This document shows positions 48,862 to 58,690 of a DNA stretch of 64,000 bases, in pieces. The translations under genes were made by a program, and so were the position numbers. Origin of the DNA: Actinomycetes bacterium. GTDB lineage: Bacteria > Actinomycetota > Acidimicrobiia > Acidimicrobiales > RAAP-2. The first letter of the stretch is position 1. Every line of letters begins with the position of its first letter. The DNA lies in assembly GCA_021798955.1 (NCBI GenBank), contig JAJZBK010000013.1, forward strand, positions 1 through 64,000, in the 5' to 3' direction. Under the pieces are notes generated by a model that made no database searches, was not told the origin of the DNA, and worked only from the letters and a program-made list of their open reading frames with translations.

Positions 48862-49836
48862 TTAGTCCTCGGTCGAGGTGCCGAGCTCCTGTGGACCAAC
48901 CATCAGCCTGTAGATCCTCTCGAGGTCCTCGAGGGTTGCGAACTCGACCACGACACGACCCCGTCGCGAGGAGAGGTCGACGGTCACGCGCGTGTTGAGG
49001 TGGGTCGAGAGCAGTTCTTCGAGCTCGAGGATGCCCGGGGGTGGCAGCTGCCGAGGTGACCGCCCCGTGGGCCCCAGTGCACGGGCCGCCTCATCGACAA
49101 CCGATCCCCCGGTCCCTCCTTCGTCACCATCCTCTGCTCCCGGGACGTCTGCTCCCTGAGCCGCCCACGTCCGTACTCGCTCCTCGACCTCCCGCACCGA
49201 CAGGTCGTCGACAACTGTCTGTTTGGCCAACGCTTCCTGGTAGGACCGATCCGGTGTGCCAAGGATGGCTCGGGCGTGACCGGCGGTGAGCTGCCCATCG
49301 GCCAACATCCGTTGCACGGTCGCCGGCAGCTGAAGGAGCCGAAGGGTGTTCGAGACCGTCGCTCGGCTCTTGCCGACCCGAGTTGCCACCTGCTCGTGGG
49401 TGTAGCCGAACTCTTCGATCAGTTGCTGGTACGCCGCCGCTTCCTCCAGCGCGTTCAGATCCTCACGATGAAGGTTCTCGACCAACGCTCGCTCAAGGCT
49501 GTCCACGTCCGAACTGGACTGGACGAGGACAGGAATGGTCTGGAGCCCCGCCCGTCGCGCCGCACGCCAACGGCGTTCACCGGCGATGAGCTCGTACTCG
49601 TCCGGTCGACTGGGGTCCGGAAGTCGAACCAGCACCGGCTGGAGCACGCCAAGCTCCTTGATCGACGCCGCCAGTGAGGCGAGCGATTCCTCTTCGAAGT
49701 GAGAACGTGGCTGGAGGGGGTTGGGGGAGATGCTGGCAATGGGGACCTCCCGCAACGCCGAAGTCCGCTCTCCCATCGCCTCGGTCGGGATGAGTGCTCC
49801 AAGGCCTCGTCCCAGTCCACTACGGCGTGCCACCAC
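48862..49836 (-). CDS. parB: Chromosome partitioning protein ParB
   Basis: A 324-residue CTP-dependent clamp that loads at parS. The N-terminal RSGLGRGLGALIP contacts ParA. The ParB/sulfiredoxin domain has PNPLQPRSHFEEE and the CTP motif ELIAGERRWRAARRAG and ENLHREDLNALEEA. A helix-turn-helix (VATRVGKSRATVSNTLRLL) and a C-terminal dimerisation domain follow a Gly-rich linker. GTG at 49836 (or the next GTG) follows GGAGG and overlaps the parA 3' end by 17 nt. Two parS sites lie just beyond parA. Confidence 0.97.
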   Translation of the reverse strand: MVARRSGLGRGLGALIPTEAMGERTSALREVPIASISPNPLQPRSHFEEESLASLAASIKELGVLQPVLVRLPDPSRPDEYELIAGERRWRAARRAGLQTIPVLVQSSSDVDSLERALVENLHREDLNALEEAAAYQQLIEEFGYTHEQVATRVGKSRATVSNTLRLLQLPATVQRMLADGQLTAGHARAILGTPDRSYQEALAKQTVVDDLSVREVEERVRTWAAQGADVPGAEDGDEGGTGGSVVDEAARALGPTGRSPRQLPPPGILELEELLSTHLNTRVTVDLSSRRGRVVVEFATLEDLERIYRLMVGPQELGTSTED

Positions 49837-51034
49837 TGACCTCCTTTGCCAACTCCCGGTAGGCGATCGCTCCCCGCGACATGGGGTCGAACGCCGTGAT
49901 CGGTTGTCCGAACGACGGGGCTTCGGACAGACGGACGCTTCTCGGGATCACGTTCCGGCAGACCTTGTTACCGAAGTGCTGGCGCACTTCCGCCGCCACC
50001 TGGTCAGCCAACTTCGTTCGCGCGTCGTACATGGTCAGCACGATCGTCGACACCTCCAACCTGGGGTTGAGGTTCGATGCCACCAAGTGCACGTTGCGCG
50101 TGAGCTGGCTCAGACCTTCGAGGGCGTAGTACTCGCACTGGATCGGTACGAGCACTTCGTGGGCAGCGGCCAGAGCATTGACGGTGATCAGTCCGAGTGA
50201 CGGAGGACAGTCGATGAGGACGTACTCGAAGTCGTCGATGACTGGTTCGAGCGCTCGCCGGAGCTTGAGCTCGCGACTGAAGGCGGGGACCAGTTCGATC
50301 TCCGCACCGGCCAGGTCGATGGTCGCCGGAGCGACGAAGAGGTTCTTGAGGCTGGTCGGTTCGATGCAGTCTTCGAGCGAGCTGTCGCGCATGATGACGT
50401 CGTACATGGACAACTCGAAGTTCCGGGCATCAATGCCGAGGCCGGTCGTGGCGTTTCCCTGCGGGTCGAGATCGATCACCAAGACCCGGTACCCCAGTTC
50501 AGCCAGTGCCGCGCCCAGGTTGACCGAGGTGGTCGTCTTCCCGACCCCCCCTTTCTGGTTGGCGACGGCGAGGATACGGGGGAGTGGCCGTGGCGTCGGT
50601 GTTGGCTGGGCCTCTTCGTCTGGACGGGTAGCGGCCGCCGACGGTGCTCCGTCCTCGCTCACCCCAGGCGTCGTCACCGGTTCTCCCGACCCACCGTGAT
50701 GGGCATCGGCGACCGACACCGTCGCCGACCCGCCGGTCGGCCGTCCAGCCGTTTCGGGCTCCGGGGGACTCCCGCTACTCCCTGGGCTTCCCTCGGATCG
50801 GTCGGATGTCTCGACCACCGTGCCATACAGGTGGGTCCCTTCGGGATCACTGGTCACCTGGTTACCCCGTCCCTCTTCTGTCGGCTCCCGTGAGGTACCG
50901 GTGGCTCCGGGGACCGAGACGACTGACGCACCGCTATCATCCGTGCGTTCCGGCACGTTCGCGCCGGCCGCACCGTCAGTACCGGCCGGTGGCGAACCGT
51001 GGACATCTGTATGTCCCTTCCGGCGACCGCGCAT
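49820..51034 (-). CDS. parA: Chromosome partitioning ATPase ParA with long disordered N-terminus
   Basis: A 404-residue Walker-type ATPase that moves ParB-parS complexes. The catalytic core starts near residue 154 (ILAVANQKGGVGKTT, deviant Walker A; DLDPQGNATTGLG; VLIDCPPSLG). The first 150 residues are Pro/Gly/Ser/Thr/Glu-rich and look disordered, much longer than usual. ATG at 51034 is chosen because GAAGGAG lies upstream; an in-frame TTG at 51094 would lengthen it by 20. It is the first gene of parA-parB, with parS at 51110. Confidence 0.95.
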   Translation of the reverse strand: MRGRRKGHTDVHGSPPAGTDGAAGANVPERTDDSGASVVSVPGATGTSREPTEEGRGNQVTSDPEGTHLYGTVVETSDRSEGSPGSSGSPPEPETAGRPTGGSATVSVADAHHGGSGEPVTTPGVSEDGAPSAAATRPDEEAQPTPTPRPLPRILAVANQKGGVGKTTTSVNLGAALAELGYRVLVIDLDPQGNATTGLGIDARNFELSMYDVIMRDSSLEDCIEPTSLKNLFVAPATIDLAGAEIELVPAFSRELKLRRALEPVIDDFEYVLIDCPPSLGLITVNALAAAHEVLVPIQCEYYALEGLSQLTRNVHLVASNLNPRLEVSTIVLTMYDARTKLADQVAAEVRQHFGNKVCRNVIPRSVRLSEAPSFGQPITAFDPMSRGAIAYRELAKEVSGGTP

Positions 51035-51109
51035 GCACAACTCCTTCGAGTGCGGGAACGGGCTCATCCTTACTGGCACGGCGACGCTGGTCAAGCACTC
51101 CCTCGATGC

Positions 51110-51125
51110 AGTTTCACGTGAAACA
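51110..51125. other. parS site 1
   Basis: AGTTTCACGTGAAACA: the 14-bp core GTTTCACGTGAAAC (51111-51124) is a perfect palindrome and matches the near-universal ParB-binding parS consensus. It lies about 75 bp upstream of parA. Confidence 0.95.
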
Positions 51126-51430
51126 AGAGGGTCGGTGATGCATGATGGGTGCTGCTGCTCTTCGTCACCACCAGCTCACCGTGCAGCTCGACGCCCCACC
51201 AGGGGTTCTCTTGTCTGGCAGGGCGGTACTACTCCTCGTCTCCACCGTAGCGCAGGCTGCTGCCCTTCTCTTCCCTGCGCCCCGCTCGCTCCTCGACCGG
51301 TCGAGCAGAGCGCCAGGCCATCGCTGCTCTCTCGCGTCTGGAGCCGGCCCGCGCCAACCCACCCGACGGTACGCCCGACCTGTTTGGCACGGCTCAACCT
51401 GTTTGGCACAACCGAGTACCCTGGTTCGAC

Positions 51431-51444
51431 GTTCCACGTGAAAC
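51431..51444. other. parS-like site 2
   Basis: GTTCCACGTGAAAC differs from the parS core at one position. It is 320 bp from site 1, close to the rsmG 3' end. Clustering near parAB supports ParB binding. Confidence 0.85.
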
Positions 51445-51537
51445 CACAGCTGCCCGCCCGTGCTGTACTTGGTCGGCGCTCCGCTCCCGACCGTGACAAG
51501 CTGGTTCGGCCTGTCCGGCCGCGCTGCCGGTAGTGGT

Positions 51538-52224
51538 TCAGAACAGCGGGCGCTTGGCCGGTACCCCGGTCCGCCTCGGGTACCGCTCCGGGCACCTGGA
51601 AGTCTGCTGGAGCACCTCGTACCCGAACTGGTCGGCCACCCGAAACGCGCCCAGTGGCTCGAGGCCCACGTCGGCGCACCGTTCCGGCGGCCATCGTGCC
51701 TGGTCACCTTCAGATGGTGGCTCCGAGACCACCAGCAACCCGCCGCCTCGAAGCAGTGGTGCGGCACACTCGGCCGTCACGCCGGGCCGGCCGAACGACC
51801 GAGCGGTGACCACGTCGCACGTTCCTCGCCATCGGCCATCCCGTCCGGCCACCTCGGCACGTCCCTGCAGGACGGTCACTCGATCGGTCCAGGCCCTCGC
51901 CTGGACGACCTCGTGGAGAAACCCGGCCCGGCGTTGTTGAGATTCGATCAGGACGAACTCGGTAGCCCGCCACCACTCGGCCAACACCAATGCCGGCAGT
52001 CCGCCGCCCGAACCCAGGTCGGCAACGAGTCCCGGGGGTGCTCCTGTCAGGTGCTCGACGACAGCGGCGAACCCAGCGGCATGAGACAGGTGGTCGTCAA
52101 GCGACGTCTCTCCGATGAACCCGGCGCGCCGGCTCGCCTCCAAGGTGGCACGCAGCTCCTCTGAGGCCCGCCAGGCGGGAATACCGGCGACGAGCTCTGG
52201 CCCACCAGGAGAGCCGGCCACCAC
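51538..52224 (-). CDS. rsmG: 16S rRNA (guanine-N7) methyltransferase RsmG
   Basis: A 228-residue SAM-dependent enzyme methylating G527 of 16S rRNA. The SAM site VADLGSGGGLPALVLAEW, VLIESQQRRAGFLHEV and VTARSFGRPGVTAECAAPLL are recognisable. GTG at 52224 lies 5 nt after the jag stop. It is the last gene of rpmH-rnpA-yidD-yidC-jag-rsmG. Loss of RsmG gives low-level streptomycin resistance in other bacteria. Confidence 0.95.
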   Translation of the reverse strand: MVAGSPGGPELVAGIPAWRASEELRATLEASRRAGFIGETSLDDHLSHAAGFAAVVEHLTGAPPGLVADLGSGGGLPALVLAEWWRATEFVLIESQQRRAGFLHEVVQARAWTDRVTVLQGRAEVAGRDGRWRGTCDVVTARSFGRPGVTAECAAPLLRGGGLLVVSEPPSEGDQARWPPERCADVGLEPLGAFRVADQFGYEVLQQTSRCPERYPRRTGVPAKRPLF

Positions 52225-52229
52225 CCAGG

Positions 52230-53225
52230 TCAGCGCACAGGTTCGATGACGATGTACCGGCGGGGCTCGACTCCCTCAGAACGCGTCCGCGCCCCGGCCA
52301 GGCTGTTGACCGTATCGTGGACCACTTTCCGGTCGGCCGCACCCATCGGCTCGAGGGCTCGCTCTTCGCCGGAAGCAACCACCTCTTCCACGATGCCGGT
52401 GGTGAACCGTTGGAGCGCCGCCGTCCGCTTCTCGCGGTACCCGGCGATGTCCACCAACACGCGATCGGTCCGGGCCTCCGACTGCCGCTGCACGAAGGTG
52501 CGGGTGAGGTCCTGCACGGCGGCCAGTGTGGCGCCCCGCGGGCCAACCAACAACCCGAGGTTGTCACCGTGGGCCCGGACTTCGACCGTTTCGGCGTCGC
52601 GCAGTTCGACGTCGAAGGTTGCTTCGTAACCGAAGGCATCGAACAAGCCGGACAGGAAGGCTCTGGCTGCCTCGCCCTGCTCCTCGAGGGTCAACGATGC
52701 TTCTGCCATCTCTCCACCCTTCTGTGGTCCTTCTTCGTCAACGACCGCATCGCCTGCGGCCGACCGCTCCTTACCCGAGGGCACTGGCGGGCGACCCGAC
52801 TGTTGGCTACTCGATCGACCACCCGCCGATCGAGATCGGCCGCCCTTCGAAGCGCCACTGGGCGAGGGTGTCCTAGTCGTGGTGTCGCTCGCCGACGGGA
52901 CGTCTTCCGACCCACTCGACGGGTCGTTTGGCGTCCGCTCCCGAGCACGCTGCCCGTCACTGCCGCCACCACCTGGCCGACGCTCGCCACCTCGTTGCCG
53001 CGTGCCACTACGACCTCGTCGCTGGCGTGCCCCCCGCTTGGGTGGGGGAGCGGTTGGGCGAACCCGACCTTGTACCCGGGCGACACCCCGCATCCGACCG
53101 AACAGCCCTGGCTTCGGCTCGCTGAGCACCACGAACTCCGCGTCGTCCTCCGCCACCCCCAGCACGTCCAGCACCGCCTCCTTCGCCTCCGCTAGAGAGC
53201 GTCCACTCGCTTCGACCCACTCCAC
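52230..53225 (-). CDS. jag: Jag/KhpB RNA-binding protein
   Basis: A 331-residue protein with three recognisable parts: Jag_N (residues 1-55; VEASGRSLAEAKEAVLDVLGV), a KH-like domain (about 185-255; LGLLVGPRGATLAAVQDL) and R3H (about 260-320; DIAGYREKRTAALQRF and RRYIVIEP). About 120 residues of Arg/Gly/Ser-rich linker separate the first two. KhpB binds RNA with KhpA and links to cell elongation. GTG at 53225 is 3 nt after the yidC stop. Confidence 0.93.
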   Translation of the reverse strand: MEWVEASGRSLAEAKEAVLDVLGVAEDDAEFVVLSEPKPGLFGRMRGVARVQGRVRPTAPPPKRGARQRRGRSGTRQRGGERRPGGGGSDGQRARERTPNDPSSGSEDVPSASDTTTRTPSPSGASKGGRSRSAGGRSSSQQSGRPPVPSGKERSAAGDAVVDEEGPQKGGEMAEASLTLEEQGEAARAFLSGLFDAFGYEATFDVELRDAETVEVRAHGDNLGLLVGPRGATLAAVQDLTRTFVQRQSEARTDRVLVDIAGYREKRTAALQRFTTGIVEEVVASGEERALEPMGAADRKVVHDTVNSLAGARTRSEGVEPRRYIVIEPVR

Positions 53226-53228
53226 TCG

Positions 53229-54494
53229 TCATCTCGTCCTTCGTGCTCGTTTGTCCTTGGACCGAGGGTGTTCCGCTCCGGCTGGACGTGGCGAGGTCCC
53301 GTTAGCTTCCGCCGTCCGTCCCCGGCCCTCCCCGTTGGCCACCGCGCCGGAAGACGACGAGCTCGCTGCCCTGCCGCCTTGCGTCGGACGCCTACCGGAC
53401 GCCGTCTGGCCCGGTGCCCCCGCCCGCCCACCGGTACCTCTCTTCGCCCCCGCCCGCCCACCGTTCGCCTCGCTGCCCGCTGACCGTCCGGTGGCTTGCT
53501 TCCCCGACCCTGCTCGTCCTGCGTCTCGACCCCCAGCTCCTGTGGGGCGTGCCTTCTCCGGAGCCGGCTTCGCTTTGGCCGGAGCTGCCTTGGCTGGTGC
53601 CCGTCTCGTCCCACCCTCGGTCGTACCGGGTACGACGGCCGCCGTCGTGGCGACAGCGGCGGTCGCCGCGCCCCCGGGGATCACTCCACGTCGGTACAGG
53701 ATCTCTTGCGTGATGATCCGGACTGCACTGGAGAACACAAAATAGACATTGATGATCGCCGCGATGTTGATGTAGATGAAGCCGAAAATGAGCGGCATGT
53801 ACTTCTGAAGGGCGGCGGCCTGCGGGTTAGCCTGCGCCGCTTGGGGATTCCTCGAATTCATCCGGGACATCTGTAGGTACTGGAGACCAACCGATGCCAG
53901 CACCAACACCAAGTATGGGATCGCCATGAACAGAGAGCTGTGGTGACCAAACAGCGTCTTTGCCCAGTCCATCCCAAAGGCGCTCAGACGACCGTGAGCT
54001 GCGATGATGTCCTTGTACATCTTCGACGTCGAACTGACGTACCGGGGAGCTGCGATCACCTTCTTCGGGATCTGCACGAGCTGCCCATTGACCCGCTCAT
54101 GCGTGATCGTCACCGTGTTCGTGATCCCCCGGACGACCTCGTAGAGGACAAGGAACGCCGGCATCTGCAGTAGCATGGGAAGACATCCGGATGCCGGGTT
54201 CACATTGTGCTCCCGGTACAGCTTCATCATCTCTTCGTTGAGCTGCACGCGGTTCTCGGCGCCCTTGTACTTCTGCTGCAACTTCTTCATTTCGGGGCCA
54301 AGCGCCTGCATGGCCGCCATGTTCTTGGTCCCCTTGACCGTGAGCGGTGTGAGGACGGCCATGATGACCAGGGTCAGCAGCGCCACGTCCACGGGGTAGT
54401 TGGGGACCAACGAGTAGAAGAACGCCAGCACATCGGCGACGAACCGTAGGAAGGGCTGGAAGATCCGGCCGATGTCGCGAGTCAGCGAGCTCAC
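53229..54494 (-). CDS. yidC: Membrane protein insertase YidC (Oxa1 family)
   Basis: A 421-residue insertase without the large periplasmic domain of Gram-negative YidC. Five hydrophobic segments lie in residues 15-270. The conserved [42 protein letters not shown] and the C-terminal helix [19 protein letters not shown] are present. The last 150 residues are a low-complexity Ala/Lys/Arg/Gly tail, unusually long, probably touching ribosomes. GTG at 54494 overlaps the yidD stop. Confidence 0.95.
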   Translation of the reverse strand: MSSLTRDIGRIFQPFLRFVADVLAFFYSLVPNYPVDVALLTLVIMAVLTPLTVKGTKNMAAMQALGPEMKKLQQKYKGAENRVQLNEEMMKLYREHNVNPASGCLPMLLQMPAFLVLYEVVRGITNTVTITHERVNGQLVQIPKKVIAAPRYVSSTSKMYKDIIAAHGRLSAFGMDWAKTLFGHHSSLFMAIPYLVLVLASVGLQYLQMSRMNSRNPQAAQANPQAAALQKYMPLIFGFIYINIAAIINVYFVFSSAVRIITQEILYRRGVIPGGAATAAVATTAAVVPGTTEGGTRRAPAKAAPAKAKPAPEKARPTGAGGRDAGRAGSGKQATGRSAGSEANGGRAGAKRGTGGRAGAPGQTASGRRPTQGGRAASSSSSGAVANGEGRGRTAEANGTSPRPAGAEHPRSKDKRARRTR

Positions 54495-54802
54495 CGCACG
54501 CTCCGATCAGGTACAGGGTCGATTCCGTGACCACCCCACGGGTGGCACCGGGCAATGCGGCGTAGGGCCAACCAGCCGCCTGTCCGCAGGCCATGGCGCT
54601 CGATCGCCTCGACCGCGTAGCTCGAGCACGTCGGGAGGAACCGGCAGCTCGTCGGACGCCCGTGGCGGGCAAGCTGGTACACGTGGATCGCCCACAGGAC
54701 GACGCCAGCTGCTCCGCGGCGCGGCCGCTCTCGTCCGTCGGTGACACCCGAGACCTTGCTCGCCGCCGAGCTCACCGCCTCACTACCCATCGCCGAGCTC
54801 AC
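54491..54802 (-). CDS. yidD: Membrane protein insertion efficiency factor YidD
   Basis: A 103-residue protein; YidD is usually 70-90. The core is typical: [38 protein letters not shown] and [13 protein letters not shown], with three cysteines. The N-terminal 30 residues are extra, and the GTG at 54802 overlaps the rnpA stop. An internal ATG at 54790 is an alternative. It helps YidC-dependent insertion and sits between rnpA and yidC as expected. Confidence 0.93.
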   Translation of the reverse strand: MSSAMGSEAVSSAASKVSGVTDGRERPRRGAAGVVLWAIHVYQLARHGRPTSCRFLPTCSSYAVEAIERHGLRTGGWLALRRIARCHPWGGHGIDPVPDRSVR

Positions 54803-55182
54803 CGCCTGGTCCCCCGTGACGGGCGCTCGTCCGCCACCTCGAGGGCTCGCTCGACCGCCCGCTCGACCGAGTGCCGTAAGGCGTCGAACGGCTGCCGTGC
54901 TGCCTCTGGTGAGGCGCTGAACAGGTACGACCCGGGCCGAAGGTGCACGTCGTCGCTGGCGACGACCGAGCGCAGCCGCCGGCGGACGCGATTGCGCTCC
55001 ACGGCTCCACCAACCGAACGCCCCACCGCGTACGACACGAACACCCCTGGTGCTCCGCCCTCGTGCTCCACGTACCGAACCGTCACCGGACCTGACCTTC
55101 CTCGCCGTCTCGTACGGCGGAGCGCCTCGAACGTCCGCCGCGACGTCACCGGCCCCGTGGGGCGATTTCCCGACGCGACCAC
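54799..55182 (-). CDS. rnpA: Ribonuclease P protein component
   Basis: A 127-residue basic protein, the cofactor of the RNase P ribozyme that trims tRNA 5' ends. [40 protein letters not shown] and the [11 protein letters not shown] strand are conserved. GTG at 55182 is 7 nt after the rpmH stop. The stop overlaps the yidD start. Confidence 0.95.
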   Translation of the reverse strand: MVASGNRPTGPVTSRRTFEALRRTRRRGRSGPVTVRYVEHEGGAPGVFVSYAVGRSVGGAVERNRVRRRLRSVVASDDVHLRPGSYLFSASPEAARQPFDALRHSVERAVERALEVADERPSRGTRR

Positions 55183-55189
55183 GCGTCGC

Positions 55190-55324
55190 TCATGCCGAAA
55201 GCCGCTGGCGACCCTTCAGACGACGAGCCCGGATGACGGCCCGACCCGCCTTCGTCGACATCCGCTTGCGGAAGCCGTGCGTTTTGGCACGCTTGCGCAC
55301 GTTGGGCTGGTAGGTCCGCTTCAC
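55190..55324 (-). CDS. rpmH: Ribosomal protein bL34
   Basis: A 44-residue, very basic large-subunit protein: [20 protein letters not shown] and [16 protein letters not shown]. It is full length. GTG at 55324 follows GGAAGG. It is the first gene of the leftward operon and is divergent from dnaA, the standard arrangement beside oriC. Confidence 0.97.
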   Translation of the reverse strand: MKRTYQPNVRKRAKTHGFRKRMSTKAGRAVIRARRLKGRQRLSA

Positions 55325-55770
55325 CGTTCTCGCTTCCTTCCTCAGCCGCCGACGCCACTTCCGGCACACGACGGGACCTGCTTGCACCACCAGGCGTCTC
55401 GTGACCGTCCCGTCTATCCTGCGCGACAGGACGACCGCCTCTCGGCAGCGCGAAGGGCCATGTTAGGCGCGATCACCCGCTGCCACCTAGTCGGCCCACT
55501 CCTCCCGCCCCCACCCACGGCGCCACCCACCGGGCGAGGTGTACCGTTCGTGATCTGAACGCGGTCGGGCGTAGCGTTCGGCCGGCGGCTCGCCGGTCGC
55601 CACACGGAAGGACCCAGGCGCATGTGCTCGCCGACGACCGAGCCTCGAACCACCACGATGCAGGGTGGTGGGTGATCGTGTCCAGCGCTAGACGCGATCG
55701 GCTCCAGGGCTCGTCCACAGCTGTGGACGAGCCTGTGGAGGAACCGAACGGACCAGGGGCGGAGGCCCAC
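55325..55770. other. 446-bp divergent region between rpmH and dnaA
   Basis: It must hold promoters for both rpmH and dnaA. The only structured element I see is the DnaA-box palindrome at 55710-55731 with TGTGGAGGA just downstream (55734-55742). No gene is evident; an in-frame extension of dnaA into this region has no ribosome site. Confidence 0.65.
55710..55731. promoter_or_regulatory. 22-bp palindrome of two DnaA-type boxes upstream of dnaA
   Basis: CTCGTCCACAG and CTGTGGACGAG form a perfect 22-bp palindrome. Each half carries TCGTCCACA, one base from the actinobacterial DnaA box TTGTCCACA. It lies 40 bp before the dnaA GTG, suited to DnaA autoregulation or to an origin role. Confidence 0.75.
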
Positions 55771-57168
55771 GTGATCGACATCGATGGGTTGTGGAAGTTG
55801 TGCACGGACGCGCTGCGCGACCAAGTCTCCGAGTCGAGCTGGCAGGCGTACCTGTCGGGTCTCTCGCTGCAGTCCTTCGGCGAGACGGAGCTCGTCCTCG
55901 GTGTCCCGAACTCGCTGGTGCGCGAGCGCATCGAGTCGCGCTTCCTCGGCCTCATCGAGGACACCGTCACAGCCACCGTCGGGCACCCGATCGCCGTCCG
56001 TCTCGACGTCCTCCCCGTCGAGCTGAACCACCACCATCCCGCCGTCGAGCCGGCGGCGGAGCCTCTCGCCGCCCCGACGACGTCCACCGCCCCCACCGCG
56101 TCGTCCCGGGCCTCCCAGGCCACCACCAGTGCCGCCCGGTCGGCGCTCGACAGCCGCTACACCTTCGAGACCTTCGTCATCGCCTCGTCCAACCGCTTCG
56201 CCCACGCTGCAGCGCTCTCGGTGGCCGAGTCCCCGGCTCGGTCCTACAACCCCCTGTTCATCTACGGCGATGCAGGACTGGGCAAGACCCACCTCCTCCA
56301 CGCCATCGGCAACTACGTCGAGGAGAACTTCACCAGCAACCACGTTCGCTACGTCTCGACCGAGACGTTCATGAACGAGTTCGTCGACGCCATCCGGACC
56401 AACACCACCACCGCGTTCAAACGGCGCTACCGAGAGTGTGATGTCCTCCTCATCGACGACGTGCAGTTCATGGAGGGCAAAGAGTCTCTCCAAGAGGAGT
56501 TCTTCCACACCTTCAACTCCCTCTACGGTGCCGCCAAGCAGATCGTCCTCACCTCGGACCGGCCGCCGAAGTCAATCGCTACCCTCGAGGACCGCCTCCG
56601 GAGCCGGTTCCTCTCCGGCCTCATCACCGAAGTGCAGCCTCCTGAGCTCGAGACCCGCCTTGCCATCTTGAAGACCAAGGCCGAGCGCGAACGCGTCTCC
56701 GTCCCCGACGACGTCCTCGAGCTGATCGCGACCCACGTCACCGAGAACATCCGTGAGCTCGAAGGAGCCCTGATCCGGGTGACGGCCTACGCCAGCCTGA
56801 ACCGCCAGGTGCTCGGGCGAGAGCTCGCCGAGCACGTGCTCTCCGACATCCTCTCAGCCGACCAACCCCGTCGGATCACGCCCCAGATCATCCTCGAGGC
56901 AACCGCGCAGATGTTCGGCTTCACCATCGACGAGCTCTGTGGGCCCAACCGTCGCCGCCCGCTGGTCATCGCTCGTCAGATCAGCATGTACGTCTTTCGG
57001 GAGCTCACCGACTTCAGCTACCCGGCTATCGCCCGCGAGTTTGGCAACCGCGACCACTCGACGGTCATCCACGCCGTTGAGAAGATCTCCAACCTCATGA
57101 AGGAGCGCCGCCAGATCTACGACCAGGTCACCGAGCTCATCCTCCTCATCAAGAACGGGTCGTCCTGA
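55771..57168 (+). CDS. dnaA: Chromosomal replication initiator DnaA
   Basis: A 465-residue initiator. Domain I (residues 1-85; [22 protein letters not shown]), a variable Ala/Pro/Thr-rich domain II, AAA+ domain III (Walker [13 protein letters not shown], Walker [21 protein letters not shown]) and the DNA-binding domain IV ([18 protein letters not shown]) are all present. GTG at 55771 follows GGCGGAGG and starts domain I. A DnaA-box palindrome lies just upstream and oriC-like sequence downstream. Confidence 0.98.
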   Translation: MIDIDGLWKLCTDALRDQVSESSWQAYLSGLSLQSFGETELVLGVPNSLVRERIESRFLGLIEDTVTATVGHPIAVRLDVLPVELNHHHPAVEPAAEPLAAPTTSTAPTASSRASQATTSAARSALDSRYTFETFVIASSNRFAHAAALSVAESPARSYNPLFIYGDAGLGKTHLLHAIGNYVEENFTSNHVRYVSTETFMNEFVDAIRTNTTTAFKRRYRECDVLLIDDVQFMEGKESLQEEFFHTFNSLYGAAKQIVLTSDRPPKSIATLEDRLRSRFLSGLITEVQPPELETRLAILKTKAERERVSVPDDVLELIATHVTENIRELEGALIRVTAYASLNRQVLGRELAEHVLSDILSADQPRRITPQIILEATAQMFGFTIDELCGPNRRRPLVIARQISMYVFRELTDFSYPAIAREFGNRDHSTVIHAVEKISNLMKERRQIYDQVTELILLIKNGSS

Positions 57169-57510
57169 CTGTGGCACCGATCCTTGGAGCTCCAGCCAAG
57201 CACCCCGCCCTCGCACCGATCTCCGAGCCCCACCAGCCGGGACCGATGACGTCGGGGAGTGTGGGTGACCTGTGGACAGCGTGTGACATCCCTGTGTCTA
57301 GCGTGTGTCGGCGTCGGGAGTTCTCCAGAGCCCGGTCCCGACTCTGTCGTCACGCCATGATCAGTTGGGGAAACCGTGGACGGACTGTGGACAGCGGGAT
57401 CGCCCTCCACCTGGGACGTTTCCCTGTTGTCCCCAATCCACACCCCTTACTACCGTTGCTCTCTCAATTCAGAACAGAACAGAAGAGCAACTCGATGAAA
57501 GGACCTGGGA
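57169..57510. other. Candidate oriC between dnaA and dnaN
   Basis: A 342-bp non-coding region with DnaA-type boxes: TGTGGACAG at 57271-57279 and 57386-57394 (8/9 to the consensus on the reverse strand), CGTGGACGG at 57375 and TTGTCCCCA at 57426-57434, plus AATCCACA just after. The end, 57443-57500, is relatively AT-rich and could unwind. This is the usual actinobacterial origin position, and gene orientation switches at dnaA. Confidence 0.75.
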
Positions 57511-58680
57511 GTGAAGTTCCGTTGCGAACGTGACTCGTTGGTCGAGACACTGACCACAGCTGGACGAGCAGCGAGCAGTCGTGGAGGTACGACCATGGCG
57601 CTCGGTGGCATCCACGTCTCGGTGGTCGGCAACGCGCTCACCGCGACGGGAACCGACCGCGACCTCACCATCGCCGCTGACACCGAAGTGGTCGGCATCA
57701 ACGACGGTGCCGTCGTCGCCCCCGCCCGGCTGCTCGTTGACGTGGTCCGGTCACTCGAGCCCGGAGCTGTCACCATCGAGAGCGACGACGACCTCGTCGA
57801 AGTGACTGCCTCCCGGTCGCACTTCAACCTCCGGACGTTTCCTCTTGACGAGTTCCCCCCCCTTGACGAACCGTCTCGACCGTCGACATCGCTCCCTGCC
57901 CACGCGCTCCTCGATGCCATCCGACAGGTGGTCCGTGCCGCCTCGACCGACGACGCCCGCCCCCTGCTCACCGGGGTGCTCATCACCTCGGAAGGCGAGG
58001 GAATCCGCCTGGTGGCGACGGACTCCTACCGACTGGCCTTCTGTGACCTCCCGACCAGCAACCCCGTCCTCGGTGCCGCCCATCTGCTGGTGCCGGCACG
58101 AGCCCTGGCCGAGCTCCAACGGGTCCCCGGCATCTCACAACTGGTGGAACGAGACGAGCCCGTGACTCCCGAGGGGGACGTCGACGGTTCTCCTGCACGT
58201 GAGGGAACGTCGGGCATAGGCGTGTCGTTCGGCGACCACGACCTGACCTTCACTGCCGGTCCGGTGCGGATCACCACTCGCCTGCTCGACGGGACGTACC
58301 CCGAGTACAACCAGCTCATCCCGCCCACGTATCCGAACCGTCTGCACGTGGGCAAGGACAGCCTTCTCGACGCGCTCCGGCGAGTCCGGCTGCTCGTGCG
58401 GGACAACACGACCCCCGTTCGCCTGTCGATGCGGCAGGGTGGTGTTGACCTCACCGTCGTCTCCCAAGAGATCGGAGACGCCAGCGAGACCGTCGACGCA
58501 GACTTCGACGGCTCCGACCTGACGGTGGCGTTCAACCCCGCGTACCTCATCGACGGTGTCGAAGCAGTGCCCGGCGACGAGGTTGTGGTGCTCACCACCG
58601 ACGCCAGCAAGCCGGCGACGGTGCGCGCCGCAGAAGAGGCGCGCTTCCAGTACCTGCTGATGCCCGTCCGGGTCTCCTGA
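57511..58680 (+). CDS. dnaN: DNA polymerase III sliding clamp (beta)
   Basis: A 389-residue ring subunit giving Pol III processivity. Three repeated clamp domains are visible; MKFRCERDSLVETLTTAGRA, LDGTYPEYNQLIPPTYPNRL and the C-terminal YLLMPVRVS are typical. GTG at 57511 follows AAAGGACC with weak spacing. A charged insert (EGDVDGSPAREGTS) lies in the middle domain near residue 225. It is followed by recF 10 nt later. Confidence 0.97.
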   Translation: MKFRCERDSLVETLTTAGRAASSRGGTTMALGGIHVSVVGNALTATGTDRDLTIAADTEVVGINDGAVVAPARLLVDVVRSLEPGAVTIESDDDLVEVTASRSHFNLRTFPLDEFPPLDEPSRPSTSLPAHALLDAIRQVVRAASTDDARPLLTGVLITSEGEGIRLVATDSYRLAFCDLPTSNPVLGAAHLLVPARALAELQRVPGISQLVERDEPVTPEGDVDGSPAREGTSGIGVSFGDHDLTFTAGPVRITTRLLDGTYPEYNQLIPPTYPNRLHVGKDSLLDALRRVRLLVRDNTTPVRLSMRQGGVDLTVVSQEIGDASETVDADFDGSDLTVAFNPAYLIDGVEAVPGDEVVVLTTDASKPATVRAAEEARFQYLLMPVRVS

Positions 58681-58690
58681 GTGGCGAGCG

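Larger units (their letters stand above)
51035..51537. other. 503-bp gap between rsmG and parA
   Basis: It contains two parS-type palindromes (51110-51125 and 51431-51444). Frames crossing it look non-coding. No structured RNA is recognised. This is the expected centromere-like site next to parAB. Confidence 0.7.

Noticed and set aside
51110-51444. A gene in the rsmG-parA gap
   Set aside because: Open frames cross both parS palindromes, lack ribosome sites and show no domain.
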